DNA of 53,527 bases from Chloroflexota bacterium (lineage in GTDB: Bacteria > Chloroflexota > Anaerolineae > Anaerolineales > UBA11579): positions 1 through 53,527 of the forward strand of contig VRUJ01000004.1 in the NCBI GenBank assembly GCA_019456165.1, given 5' to 3'. Position 1 is the stretch's first letter; each line of letters opens with the position of its first letter. The notes beneath the pieces were generated by a model. The model was not told the origin of the DNA. It was given only the letters and a program-made list of their open reading frames with translations, and did no database searches. Positions 1 through 9,060 of the stretch are shown here, piece by piece. The translations under genes were made by a program, and so were the position numbers.

Positions 1-1848
1 CAAAGATCTATTTATATTTTTACTTTATGTGTTCTCACTCTTTCAGCTTGCTCTCTGCCAACCCCCGCTCCCGATCCATGCTCTGTCGAGTATTTGATTC
101 AAGAAATCAATAACGCCAACGCTACCCCCGCCACTTCTGATATCATAGACTTGGATCCAGGTTGTATTTACCAACTGGATACCGTCGATAACACTGAGGA
201 TGGCAACAACGGTTTGCCATCAGTTGTCTCCCCAATCGTAATTCGAGGGCACAATGCTGTCATCCAGCGCAGTTCAGCCCCCAACACACCCCAATTTCGT
301 CTCTTCCACGTAGCGGATATTGGCGACCTTCAGATGTCACAAATTTTACTCTCCAATGGCGAGCTGCCCAATGGTAATACTATAGAGTACATTGGCGGTG
401 CAATCCTTAATCTAGGTTACGTGAATATCATCAGCAGCACCATCTCGGATAATCACGCAGGCTCCGGGGGTGGCATCTTCAACGGGTGGCTTAACCTGAA
501 CGCGGACTTGGAACTGGCAACTACGCGCTTCACAGATAACCAAGCAGATAGTCTGGGTGGAGCTATATACAACTATATGGATTCAGAGGTACAAATTTTA
601 GGCGGCACATTTTCCGGCAATCAGGCGGAGGCAGGTGGAGGTGTCGAGAACAAGGGAACAATGGTAATCACAATGGCTTCTTTTCTTAGCAACAGCGCTA
701 CTAATGTGGGTGGTGCCTTTAATAATGAGAGTAGTTTACATATTGTACGGAGTACGGTAGCTAACAACACTGCCGCTCTTTCAGGTGCAGCTGTCAATAG
801 CGCCGATAACCTGCATATATACAACAGCACGATTTCAGGTAACTCACTCACTGCTGCTGTTGGAGATAAAGGTTCCGCTATAACGATTATTTCTGGGAAT
901 TCGATTTTTAGCCACGCCACCATCACCAATAACTCTGGAGGAGGTAGGCCTGCTTTCTTCTTCCCTGCTAGCGCTCAATTAGGAATCCAAAACACAATAA
1001 TTGCTAACAATCCTGGCGGGGATTGCGGATATAGTGGCGCCTCTCCAAATATAAACCCCAGCAACACCAATCTGGACAGTGACGGTAGCTGCACCGGTTT
1101 CACGATTACTGCCGACCCACTCCTCGGACCGCTGGCGGATAACGGAGGTACCAACCAGACGCACGCTCTACTGGCGGGCAGTCCGGCGATTGATGCTGGT
1201 TTAACCGCATGGTGCTTGCCAGAAGACCAGCGCGCAGTACTCCGCCCTTTTGGCCCTGAATGCGACCTGGGTGCCTACGAATTCACCGGAGGCGGTCCTT
1301 CTCCAGCTGCAAGCGATACTCCCACGCCCACGCTGACACCCACCGGTACGATCACGTTCTTACCACCCACCGCAACCTTTACAAGCTTTCCACCAACCTG
1401 GACGCCAACCTCCGCCCCAGGCCAGCCCACCTGGACGCCTACTCTCACTTCACTCCCGCCCACATGGACGCCCACTATCACCCTTGCTCCACCCACTGCT
1501 ACGGCAACTACGCAAGCTCTTGGTACGATTTCCGGCGGGGTGTGGAAAGACAGCAATGCTGATGGTGTTCGCCAAGGCAGCGAACAAAGCTATCCCGGTG
1601 TGACCATCAGGCTAGGTCAAGGCGCATGCCCCTCCAGCGGGTATATGTCCGCGATAAGCGCCGGCGATGGCAGCTACTCCTTCTTGAATGTGCCTGCTGG
1701 GACATACTGCCTTTTCGCGGACCTCGCTCCTACATGCGAAATCTACTCCATTATTACCACTCCCAATGACCTAACCCTCGATTTCACAACAGGGATTGAG
1801 GGGAGCGGCTGGGTTATTCCGTTTGGATTCGCCCCTTACGTGTGTTAG
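1..1848 (+). CDS. Surface lipoprotein with parallel beta-helix (choice-of-anchor Q type), 5' end cut by window
   Basis: The frame is open back to base 1, so the true start lies upstream; 615 residues are visible. The visible N-terminus is the tail of a lipoprotein signal peptide with lipobox LSAC (Cys at visible residue 17). Residues about 35-350 carry short repeats of the type 'ISSTISDN' and 'GGGIFN', typical of right-handed beta-helix proteins with polymorphic outer membrane-like repeats. An Asp/Gly/Asn block follows (DLGAYEF), then a Pro/Thr-rich stalk (about 437-507), then a Cys-containing SdrD B-like domain (about 508-615) with the motif VWKDSNADGV. The next gene is a paralog with the same layout and the same last residues (APYVC). 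It is probably displayed outside the cytoplasmic membrane; its ligand is unknown. Confidence 0.85.
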   Translation, partial: QRSIYIFTLCVLTLSACSLPTPAPDPCSVEYLIQEINNANATPATSDIIDLDPGCIYQLDTVDNTEDGNNGLPSVVSPIVIRGHNAVIQRSSAPNTPQFRLFHVADIGDLQMSQILLSNGELPNGNTIEYIGGAILNLGYVNIISSTISDNHAGSGGGIFNGWLNLNADLELATTRFTDNQADSLGGAIYNYMDSEVQILGGTFSGNQAEAGGGVENKGTMVITMASFLSNSATNVGGAFNNESSLHIVRSTVANNTAALSGAAVNSADNLHIYNSTISGNSLTAAVGDKGSAITIISGNSIFSHATITNNSGGGRPAFFFPASAQLGIQNTIIANNPGGDCGYSGASPNINPSNTNLDSDGSCTGFTITADPLLGPLADNGGTNQTHALLAGSPAIDAGLTAWCLPEDQRAVLRPFGPECDLGAYEFTGGGPSPAASDTPTPTLTPTGTITFLPPTATFTSFPPTWTPTSAPGQPTWTPTLTSLPPTWTPTITLAPPTATATTQALGTISGGVWKDSNADGVRQGSEQSYPGVTIRLGQGACPSSGYMSAISAGDGSYSFLNVPAGTYCLFADLAPTCEIYSIITTPNDLTLDFTTGIEGSGWVIPFGFAPYVC

Positions 1849-1895
1849 ACTCAAGGCAATAGTTTAGATTATCAAGACAATGTTGGAGGAGAAAA

Positions 1896-3584
1896 ATGTA
1901 CTCTAAATATAATAACGGATTAATAATTGCCTTCATTTTCACCTTTCTTGCTCTTGCACTTGCGGCTTGCACCGTTCCAACCCCTACTCCTGATCCTTGC
2001 TCCGCAGATTATCTGATCATGGAGATCAATAACGCCAACGCCACCCCAGCCACAAGCGATATCATAAATTTGGTTGCCGCTTGTATTTATGAACTTGCCG
2101 TTGTCGACAATAATGTGGACGGATTCAATGGCTTACCCTCCATTATTTCTCCAATTGTAATTAATGGCAACGGCGCCACCATCCGGCGCAGTTCTGGTTC
2201 GGGGAAAGAGGCTATCCGCCTATTCCATGTCGCCCCAGCAGGCGACCTCACGCTGAACAACGTCACCCTCTTTGACGGGATTGCCATAAATCCCCCAGAC
2301 GTCACCATCCCGGTTCTCAATGCAGGCGGCGCAATTTATAATGCTGGAATTGTGTCCATAAACAACAGCTTGATAACGGATAATCGCGCGGCCAAACTGG
2401 GCGGGGGTATCTTTAACGCTGTTACGGGCACACTCACAATAACCAACACCAGTATCCTGAACAATAGTGCGAATCTGAATAACATACCCGGCGAACATGG
2501 TGGTGGCATTCACAATTCTGGTACTGTCACCATAATCTCCAGCACGATAGCCAACAACATAGCCAGCGAAACAGGAGGAGGCATCGCTAACAGCGGCTCC
2601 ATGAGCATAACCAACAGTACCATCTCTGGGAATTCCACAACCCTCTTGAGCGGGCCCGCTATTATCAACTCTGGGCCTTTGAATATTAGCTATACAACCA
2701 TTGCTTATAACTCTGGGCCAGCATTTGGTGGCGCGATCTTCACCGCGCCAGATACGGTCACAATCAGCAACTCAATAATCGCCAATAATATTAATGGGGA
2801 TTGCAGCCTACCTGCAACCAGCTCAGTTTCTGGCGACAATCTGGATAGCGATGGCACTTGCCCAAGCTTTACCATTACAGACGATCCTCAACTAGATCCC
2901 TTGGCCAATAATGGCGGCCCCACTCAGACGCATGCCATCCAACCCAGCAGTCCGGCTAAGAATGCCGCCTCCGGCTCATGTCCGGCGGCAGACCAGCGCG
3001 GCGAACCCCGGCCCCACGGCCCCGCATGCGACCTAGGGGCTTACGAATTCACTGGGGGCGGACCACCTCCCACTGCGGTCGGAACAAGCCCTCCTACTTC
3101 TGTTGCTACTTCAACCGCCACCTTAATACCGCCAACCGCCACAACTATACCCTTTTTACCCACATGGACGCAAACATTTACACCTATTCCTCCCTCGGCA
3201 ACCTCGCCTCCATCTGCAACCCCGCCTCCAACAGCCACTTCCACAATTGAACCTACTGGGAGGGTTTTCGGTTATGTGTGGAAGGACGCAAATAACAATA
3301 GGATTTTAAACGCCGGAGAGAATTGGTATGCAGGCGTGAACGTGATGCTCGGTACTGGGGCATGCGACGACCGCGCCATGGGCACGCGCATAACCACAAC
3401 GGACTCTAACGGCAGCTATAGCTTCACAGACGTTTACCCAATGACATACTGTGTATTCGTAGATATCTACCCGTCTTGTTCAATCACCTGGTCTGTTGCC
3501 TCAACTCCAATGGAGTACACAATTGTCATCACGCCAGGAGATAATGTGCAAAGACTCTTCGGTTATGCACCTTATGTTTGTTAA
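1896..3584 (+). CDS. Surface lipoprotein with parallel beta-helix, second tandem copy
   Basis: The 562-residue protein has a lipoprotein signal peptide (lipobox LAAC, Cys25). The ATG follows a clear ribosome site GGAGGA at 1885-1890. A beta-helix region (about 45-370) has repeats such as 'ISSTIANN' and 'ITNSTISGNS'. It is followed by DLGAYEF, a Pro/Thr-rich stalk (about 389-452) and a C-terminal SdrD B-like domain (VWKDANNNRI). It is a diverged tandem duplicate of the upstream gene: near the N-terminus both share EINNANATPATSDII. The 47-bp gap suggests co-transcription. The role is inferred only from architecture: a stalked surface protein for adhesion or polysaccharide contact. Confidence 0.87.
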   Translation: MYSKYNNGLIIAFIFTFLALALAACTVPTPTPDPCSADYLIMEINNANATPATSDIINLVAACIYELAVVDNNVDGFNGLPSIISPIVINGNGATIRRSSGSGKEAIRLFHVAPAGDLTLNNVTLFDGIAINPPDVTIPVLNAGGAIYNAGIVSINNSLITDNRAAKLGGGIFNAVTGTLTITNTSILNNSANLNNIPGEHGGGIHNSGTVTIISSTIANNIASETGGGIANSGSMSITNSTISGNSTTLLSGPAIINSGPLNISYTTIAYNSGPAFGGAIFTAPDTVTISNSIIANNINGDCSLPATSSVSGDNLDSDGTCPSFTITDDPQLDPLANNGGPTQTHAIQPSSPAKNAASGSCPAADQRGEPRPHGPACDLGAYEFTGGGPPPTAVGTSPPTSVATSTATLIPPTATTIPFLPTWTQTFTPIPPSATSPPSATPPPTATSTIEPTGRVFGYVWKDANNNRILNAGENWYAGVNVMLGTGACDDRAMGTRITTTDSNGSYSFTDVYPMTYCVFVDIYPSCSITWSVASTPMEYTIVITPGDNVQRLFGYAPYVC

Positions 3585-3736
3585 CTAATTCAAAGCTTAC
3601 CGCAGAGAGTTGAGATCAGTAAGTGATTGTTATGATAGTGCCCATGGTGAAATTAAACAATTTTATACCTCCCGGCAATATTAACACTCTCTGATTGCCT
3701 TCATGAATCTGTAATCCAACCGTCATTTAGCGCATC

Positions 3737-3765
3737 TTGCAGAAGGCTTCAGGATAGCATACAAT
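3737..3765 (+). promoter_or_regulatory. Sigma-70 promoter, probably leaderless, for the PDZ-GAF kinase
   Basis: TTGCAG at 3737-3742 and TACAAT at 3760-3765 are separated by 17 bp. The ATG at 3772 starts 6 nt after the -10 box, so transcription would begin at or next to the start codon. No Shine-Dalgarno sequence is present. Confidence 0.6.
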
Positions 3766-3771
3766 GTAATC

Positions 3772-6700
3772 ATGGACAATGTAAAGGCGTTGGTCCCTGT
3801 GCCTTCCCTTGCTAAGATACGAGATCGCCTTGCTCCCGGGGCTGTGGTTTTATATCAAATCATCGCTCTATTGGTATTCATGGCTGTCCCTTTCCTCGCT
3901 TTCTCCTGGCTTCAAAAACCGTTTCTGGGGGGCTTGGTAAATTCTTCTCTCGTTTTTCGCCAAGTTACCCCCACCACATCAGGGGCGTGGGATACCTACG
4001 GTCAAGGGGTAAAACCGGGAGATCAATTAATACAAATCGGCGGCCAAGAGGTGGACTCCCCAGACGATCTCTACCGCGCTCTGGAATCTTTTTCAACTGG
4101 CGAGATTGTCCAAATTACCATACTTTCGGGAACTGAAGAACTCACCAGTCTCGATGTCACCCTTAATAATCTGCCAAACAGCGATCGCTATTATTATCTC
4201 TATCTCCCCTACTTAGTTGGTTTGGTCTATTTAGGGGCTGGAATGTGGGTGTTTTATTTGCGGCGTGAAGATGCGGCTGCTCGAGCATTCACTCTCTGCA
4301 GCGCTTCAGGAGCAATTCTCCTTGGGGGGCTTTTTGATTATCTCACCACACAACGCTTTACAATGCTATGGACAATCGCATTAGGGACCGCCGGCGCTTC
4401 ACTATTCCAGCTTGCATTTGTTTTTCCTAACAAGAATAGAGCTACTTTACGTTTCCCGTTCCTAGAGTGGTTCCCTTATTTGCCTGCACTTGGCATAGCC
4501 CTCTACTCAACACAAATTATATCTGCCTCCAATAATCCCGAGTTACTAGCACAAGGTTTACGGGCGGAAATTATTTTTCTAACTCTTGGTTTATTGACAT
4601 TACTCTTCGGGATATCCTTCCGGCGTTTTTCATCTCCTTCTCCTATTGAACGTGAACAAACCCGCATTATGCTTGGGAGCATATTCCTTTCATTTGGCCC
4701 TTTGGCTGCTTGGGGAATTGAAAAATTATTCGCTCCATCAAACAGTTCGCTTCCGGTTCTTCTCATAATTCTACCATTAGCCTTCTTTCCCATAGCAGCC
4801 GCTTATTCTCTCCTTCGTTACCGTCTATTGAACACCGACCGTATCTTACAGCAGACCGTCCTATATTCCTTGCTGACGGCTATTGGCGGCTCCGGTTATG
4901 CTCTCTTGGTGAGCGGAGTTAGCCTAATTTTCGGAAGCCTGGTCGATATCAATAACCCCATTTTTGTAGGCGCATTGGTTTTCGTATTTGCCTTATTGTT
5001 GAACCCGCTGCGCATGCGCTTGCAGAGCTTGGTGGATAGTCTCTTCTTCCGGGGACAAAGGGTTTACCGCGCCCAACTCGAATCCTTCAAAACCGAAATT
5101 TCCCAAGCAGTTGATCTAAGCGCCATCATCGCATATCTCAGGCAATTTGTAAGTGAGCGTTTTCAACCTGTTCGAATGCATATTTTTGTGCACGATCCCC
5201 TGACAAGATTCTACACCGCATGGCCAGATACTTCGGGGAAGAAAACCACCGATATTCGATTCCCTGCAAACAGCGGGATTGTTAAAACCTTAATCCGCAG
5301 GCAGTCCTCGGTATTTATTGACGAATCATTCACTTTCCCTCTGGCTTTACATGAAGACAAGACGCGCTTGTCTCTGCTTGGCGCGCAGCTGTTCATTGCC
5401 TTGCCTGGGCAGCAGCAACTGGCAGGTTGGCTCGCGCTTGGACCGCGCAAAATAGATGAAACTTATTCAAACCAAGACTTATCATTCCTAAATGATCTTA
5501 GCAGACTAGCAGCTTTAGAAATAGAACGTGCCCAGGTTCTAGCCGACAAAGACAGGCGTGTGCACGAAATGAATGTTCTTACGCGTGTAGCCCAAGGAGT
5601 CAATGTAACCCAGGCTTTTGATGATATCCTTGAACTGATCTTTGCTCAGACAAATCAAGTTCTGCCTACACGTGATTTTAACCTTACTCTGTACAACTCA
5701 AGAAACAAAACCCTTTCACATGCTTTTTACGTAGAAGATAACGAGCGAATTATCGAACGCGAAAATACATATGTGCCTTCAAACCAAGGTTTGGAAAAGG
5801 AAGTGATAACTAGCCAGCGTGCTATCATTACCGAGGATTACGCTCAGGAATGCCGTAACCGTGGTGTATTGTATGGTAGGGAAGATATATTTGGCTGGAT
5901 GTCAGTCCCGTTAAATGCAGGTGCGGAAACGATTGGTGCCATAAGTATTGGGAGCCGTGACCCTGCGATGGTCTTCACCCGTGAACAGAACAACATCCTC
6001 CAAGCCATTGCAGACCAGACCTCTGGCGCGATCGTAAAAGCACAGCTCTTAGAAGAATCCGAACAAAGAGCACACCAGCTTGCAACGCTGAACGAAGTTT
6101 CCCGCAGCCTAACATCAACTTTGGAAATCGACCCCCTGCTAAACCGCATCTTACAAAGCGCGGTTGCTATTTTGAATTGTGAGGCTGGCAGCCTGCTCTT
6201 ATTGGATGAAGAAACCGGCGAACTGGTCTTTGAGGTAACCGTCGGGCCAGTTGCAGAAGACCTGATTGGGAAACGCATGGAACCCGGTGTCGGGCTTGTA
6301 GGCGAAGCTGTCACATCTAAAGAATCAGTTATCGTCAACAACGTTGAAACCAGCGATCAATGGTTCCAACAACCCGATGAACAAACCGGGTTTATCACTC
6401 GCGGACTTCTGGTTGTCCCTATGATGGTTAAAGACCGTGTCATCGGCGCTATCGAAGTGATTAACAAAAAAGACCTCAACCCCTTAGACTCTGAGGATCA
6501 GGAAATATTAACCGCCTTTACCGGTCAGGCTTCCATTTTGGTAGAAAATGCTCGCTTATATTCGCTCACAGATCAGAAACTGGCTTCGCGTGTCGAAGAA
6601 CTCTCCGTCATGCAGCGTATCGATCGAGAACTAAACACCAGCCTAGATGTCTCGCGCGCCATGCAAATCACTCTGGATTGGGCCTTTCGCCAATCCGACA

Positions 6701-7806
6701 CAACCGCAGCCCTAATTGGAGTAATTGAAGAAGACGAGCTGCGCATCATGGCTTCTGAGGGAATTCCGGTCGATCTGGGAATAAACACAGATGAGCTTCT
6801 TCCCCTCAAACTTCCCAGCCTTGAAGCTGCCAAATCTAGCGGTCTGGTTCAGCATATGCGCGCAGACGAATTACAAAACGGCGCATCCTTACTAGACAGC
6901 GCGGTTAGCCAAATAGTGATTCCCATCCGGAGAGAAGTTGAAGTTATCGGCTTGTTACTCATGGAAAGCATAAACGCAGATACCTACACAGAAGACGTAG
7001 AAAATTTCCTCGTGCGTTTGAGCGACCATGCTGCGATTGCAATATCCAACGCCCAGCTATACAACGCTGTCCAACAAGCCAACCTCGCGAAAAGCGACTT
7101 TGTCTCGTTTGTCTCTCACGAACTAAAAACCCCCATGACTTCTATCAAGGGATATGCGGACCTGCTCTCTGCTGGCTCTGTGGGAGAAATTAACGAGGCA
7201 CAAGCAAACTTTTTGGCTACAATTCGCACAAACGTCAGCCGCATGTCTACGTTGGTTTCCGATCTGGCAGACGTTTCGCAAATCGAAGCAGGCCGCTTAC
7301 ACCTTGAATTCTCCGCCATACCTATTAATGATGCCGTGCAAGATGTTTTCAACGCAACCCAAGCTTTGATGGACGAAAAAAGCCAAGCCCTGACGTTCGA
7401 TATTCCCGATGACTTGCCAGCTGCTTGGGGGGACCGGAATCGTATTAGCCAAGTACTTACAAATATTGTCAGCAACGCACACAAATATACTCCTGAAGGA
7501 GGCACTATCACCATTCGCGCCCAGCAAGCCGATAATGAATGGGACCCACAAGGCGCGCCGAAAGTGGTGCTAATTTCAATAATTGACAGCGGCATCGGCA
7601 TCAAGGAAGAGGATCAAGAAAAAATCTTCCAGCAATATTTCCGCACAGAAGAGGGAAAAGACACTGCTCCTGGGACTGGTTTGGGTCTGAATATTTCACG
7701 CAATCTTGTTGAAATGCAAGGCGGACAGATTTGGTTTGAGAGTGAATTTGGCAAAGGCACAACTTTCCACTTCACTGTACCTGTGGCTGAGTTAGAGGCA
7801 GTTTAG
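3772..7806 (+). CDS. Membrane sensor histidine kinase: PDZ, 7-8 TM segments, multiple GAF domains, HisKA, HATPase
   Basis: The 1344-residue protein starts with a membrane helix (about 22-44), then a PDZ domain (about 55-130, with GVKPGDQLIQIGG) placed before a block of about seven more hydrophobic helices (about 140-370). By topology the PDZ should face outside. The cytoplasmic part holds about four GAF-like domains (about 435-1105). The kinase core follows: H-box SHELKTP with His1116, N-box SNAHKYTP near 1232, G1 DSGIGI and G2 GTGLGL. All catalytic motifs are intact. The kinase core closely resembles that of the gene at 32814. The FIST gene begins 4 bp after its stop, so the two are probably one operon. 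The signal is unknown; redox, ligand or peptide sensing is possible. Confidence 0.9.
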   Translation: MDNVKALVPVPSLAKIRDRLAPGAVVLYQIIALLVFMAVPFLAFSWLQKPFLGGLVNSSLVFRQVTPTTSGAWDTYGQGVKPGDQLIQIGGQEVDSPDDLYRALESFSTGEIVQITILSGTEELTSLDVTLNNLPNSDRYYYLYLPYLVGLVYLGAGMWVFYLRREDAAARAFTLCSASGAILLGGLFDYLTTQRFTMLWTIALGTAGASLFQLAFVFPNKNRATLRFPFLEWFPYLPALGIALYSTQIISASNNPELLAQGLRAEIIFLTLGLLTLLFGISFRRFSSPSPIEREQTRIMLGSIFLSFGPLAAWGIEKLFAPSNSSLPVLLIILPLAFFPIAAAYSLLRYRLLNTDRILQQTVLYSLLTAIGGSGYALLVSGVSLIFGSLVDINNPIFVGALVFVFALLLNPLRMRLQSLVDSLFFRGQRVYRAQLESFKTEISQAVDLSAIIAYLRQFVSERFQPVRMHIFVHDPLTRFYTAWPDTSGKKTTDIRFPANSGIVKTLIRRQSSVFIDESFTFPLALHEDKTRLSLLGAQLFIALPGQQQLAGWLALGPRKIDETYSNQDLSFLNDLSRLAALEIERAQVLADKDRRVHEMNVLTRVAQGVNVTQAFDDILELIFAQTNQVLPTRDFNLTLYNSRNKTLSHAFYVEDNERIIERENTYVPSNQGLEKEVITSQRAIITEDYAQECRNRGVLYGREDIFGWMSVPLNAGAETIGAISIGSRDPAMVFTREQNNILQAIADQTSGAIVKAQLLEESEQRAHQLATLNEVSRSLTSTLEIDPLLNRILQSAVAILNCEAGSLLLLDEETGELVFEVTVGPVAEDLIGKRMEPGVGLVGEAVTSKESVIVNNVETSDQWFQQPDEQTGFITRGLLVVPMMVKDRVIGAIEVINKKDLNPLDSEDQEILTAFTGQASILVENARLYSLTDQKLASRVEELSVMQRIDRELNTSLDVSRAMQITLDWAFRQSDTTAALIGVIEEDELRIMASEGIPVDLGINTDELLPLKLPSLEAAKSSGLVQHMRADELQNGASLLDSAVSQIVIPIRREVEVIGLLLMESINADTYTEDVENFLVRLSDHAAIAISNAQLYNAVQQANLAKSDFVSFVSHELKTPMTSIKGYADLLSAGSVGEINEAQANFLATIRTNVSRMSTLVSDLADVSQIEAGRLHLEFSAIPINDAVQDVFNATQALMDEKSQALTFDIPDDLPAAWGDRNRISQVLTNIVSNAHKYTPEGGTITIRAQQADNEWDPQGAPKVVLISIIDSGIGIKEEDQEKIFQQYFRTEEGKDTAPGTGLGLNISRNLVEMQGGQIWFESEFGKGTTFHFTVPVAELEAV

Positions 7807-7810
7807 AAAA

Positions 7811-9001
7811 ATGTCTATTGTGGCGACAGTCGGACAAGCTTTTGCCCTCGATGGTCGGGAAGCTGTTACTCAAGCAATCCATAAGGCGCTTGCCGATTTC
7901 AGCCGTCCATCAGTCTCCTTGGCATTTATTTTTGCTTCCTACGAGTATGATATTCAAGAAGTTCTCGCTGGCGCTGTCGCGCAATTGGGCAAAACACCAT
8001 TAATTGGATTCAGCACCTCGGGGGAGATCACCAAGGAAGGCAGTAGTCGTCGTTCGATTTCAGTTGCATTAATCTACGGTGAAGGTATCCAAGTCCGTTC
8101 AGAATGGCTGGGCGGTTTTTCGGGAAACAGTCACCAGACAGTCCAAAAATTATTAGAGGCTATAGAATTAAATAACCAACTGAACTCTAATCTACTTTTG
8201 GTCGCTGATGGTTTAAACGGAGATGGTGAGGAACTCGTTAAAAGCTTACCAGAAGGCCCATACCAGCTTCTAGGCTGTCTTGCAGGCGGGGATCTTCGCC
8301 TAGGGCGCACATTCCAGATTGGAGGCGCTCAAGCAGGAACAGACGGTATAGCCGCGGCTTTGGTTAGTGGAGAAATAAAAGTAGGTGTAGGAGTTGGGCA
8401 TGGTTGGCAGCCAGTAGGCGCTTATTTTAAGGTTACTATGGCGCGTGGATCTTTGATTCGCTCTCTAGATGGACACCCAGCTTCTGAATATTATGCCCGG
8501 TTGTTTGGATATCAAGCCCGCGAGTGGGGTTTCCCTCCATTAAACACTTTAGTGCGCCTTTACCCCCTTGGGATAGAACGGGAGGACGGCGCGCCCCTAC
8601 AAGTACGTACACCCTTATTGATGGAGCCAGACGGCAGCCTACGCATGAATACAGCAATCAGTGATGGCAGTATTGGGCATTTACTAGTTGGCAGTCAGGA
8701 GAAATGCTTAGAAGCCGCCCGCAGAGCTACCCGTGAGGCGCTGGCGAACTTAGATGGCGCTGTACCTGTCTTAGCCATAGTTTTAGCGGATGCGTCCTGG
8801 CAAATGTTGTTGGAGGGGCAGCCTGGAAGTGATGTGAAAGCAGTACATAAGATTCTTGGGGAAGATGTACCTATTGCAGGAGGTTACACATTTGGGCAGC
8901 TGGCACGCTCTCCTGAGACAAATGAGGCTGAGTTTCTAAACCAACATATCCAAGTAATAGTTTTTGGCGAGCAAGAGGAATATAATCCCGCGGTTATTTA
9001 G
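7811..9001 (+). CDS. FIST-domain sensory protein
   Basis: The 396-residue protein matches the FIST family: an N-terminal FIST_N part (about 25-220, with IGFSTSGEI and LLGCLAGGD) and a FIST_C part (about 225-370, with YYARLFG and the late GGYTFGQLAR). It is soluble with no signal peptide or membrane helix. FIST domains are thought to bind small ligands such as amino acids and usually sit in signalling proteins. The start is 4 bp after the stop of the large kinase, so translation is probably coupled and this protein may feed a ligand signal to that kinase (inference). Confidence 0.88.
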   Translation: MSIVATVGQAFALDGREAVTQAIHKALADFSRPSVSLAFIFASYEYDIQEVLAGAVAQLGKTPLIGFSTSGEITKEGSSRRSISVALIYGEGIQVRSEWLGGFSGNSHQTVQKLLEAIELNNQLNSNLLLVADGLNGDGEELVKSLPEGPYQLLGCLAGGDLRLGRTFQIGGAQAGTDGIAAALVSGEIKVGVGVGHGWQPVGAYFKVTMARGSLIRSLDGHPASEYYARLFGYQAREWGFPPLNTLVRLYPLGIEREDGAPLQVRTPLLMEPDGSLRMNTAISDGSIGHLLVGSQEKCLEAARRATREALANLDGAVPVLAIVLADASWQMLLEGQPGSDVKAVHKILGEDVPIAGGYTFGQLARSPETNEAEFLNQHIQVIVFGEQEEYNPAVI

Positions 9002-9060
9002 CTTTGGGGCAAGATAGCTTTTGGCTTCGGAAAACCTAGCCTTCTTTAATATCCAGTTTC

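Noticed and set aside
1275..1556. Gly/Val-rich minus-strand ORF (and a similar one at 3041-3244)
   Set aside because: Shadow of the Pro/Thr-rich stalk coding sequence.
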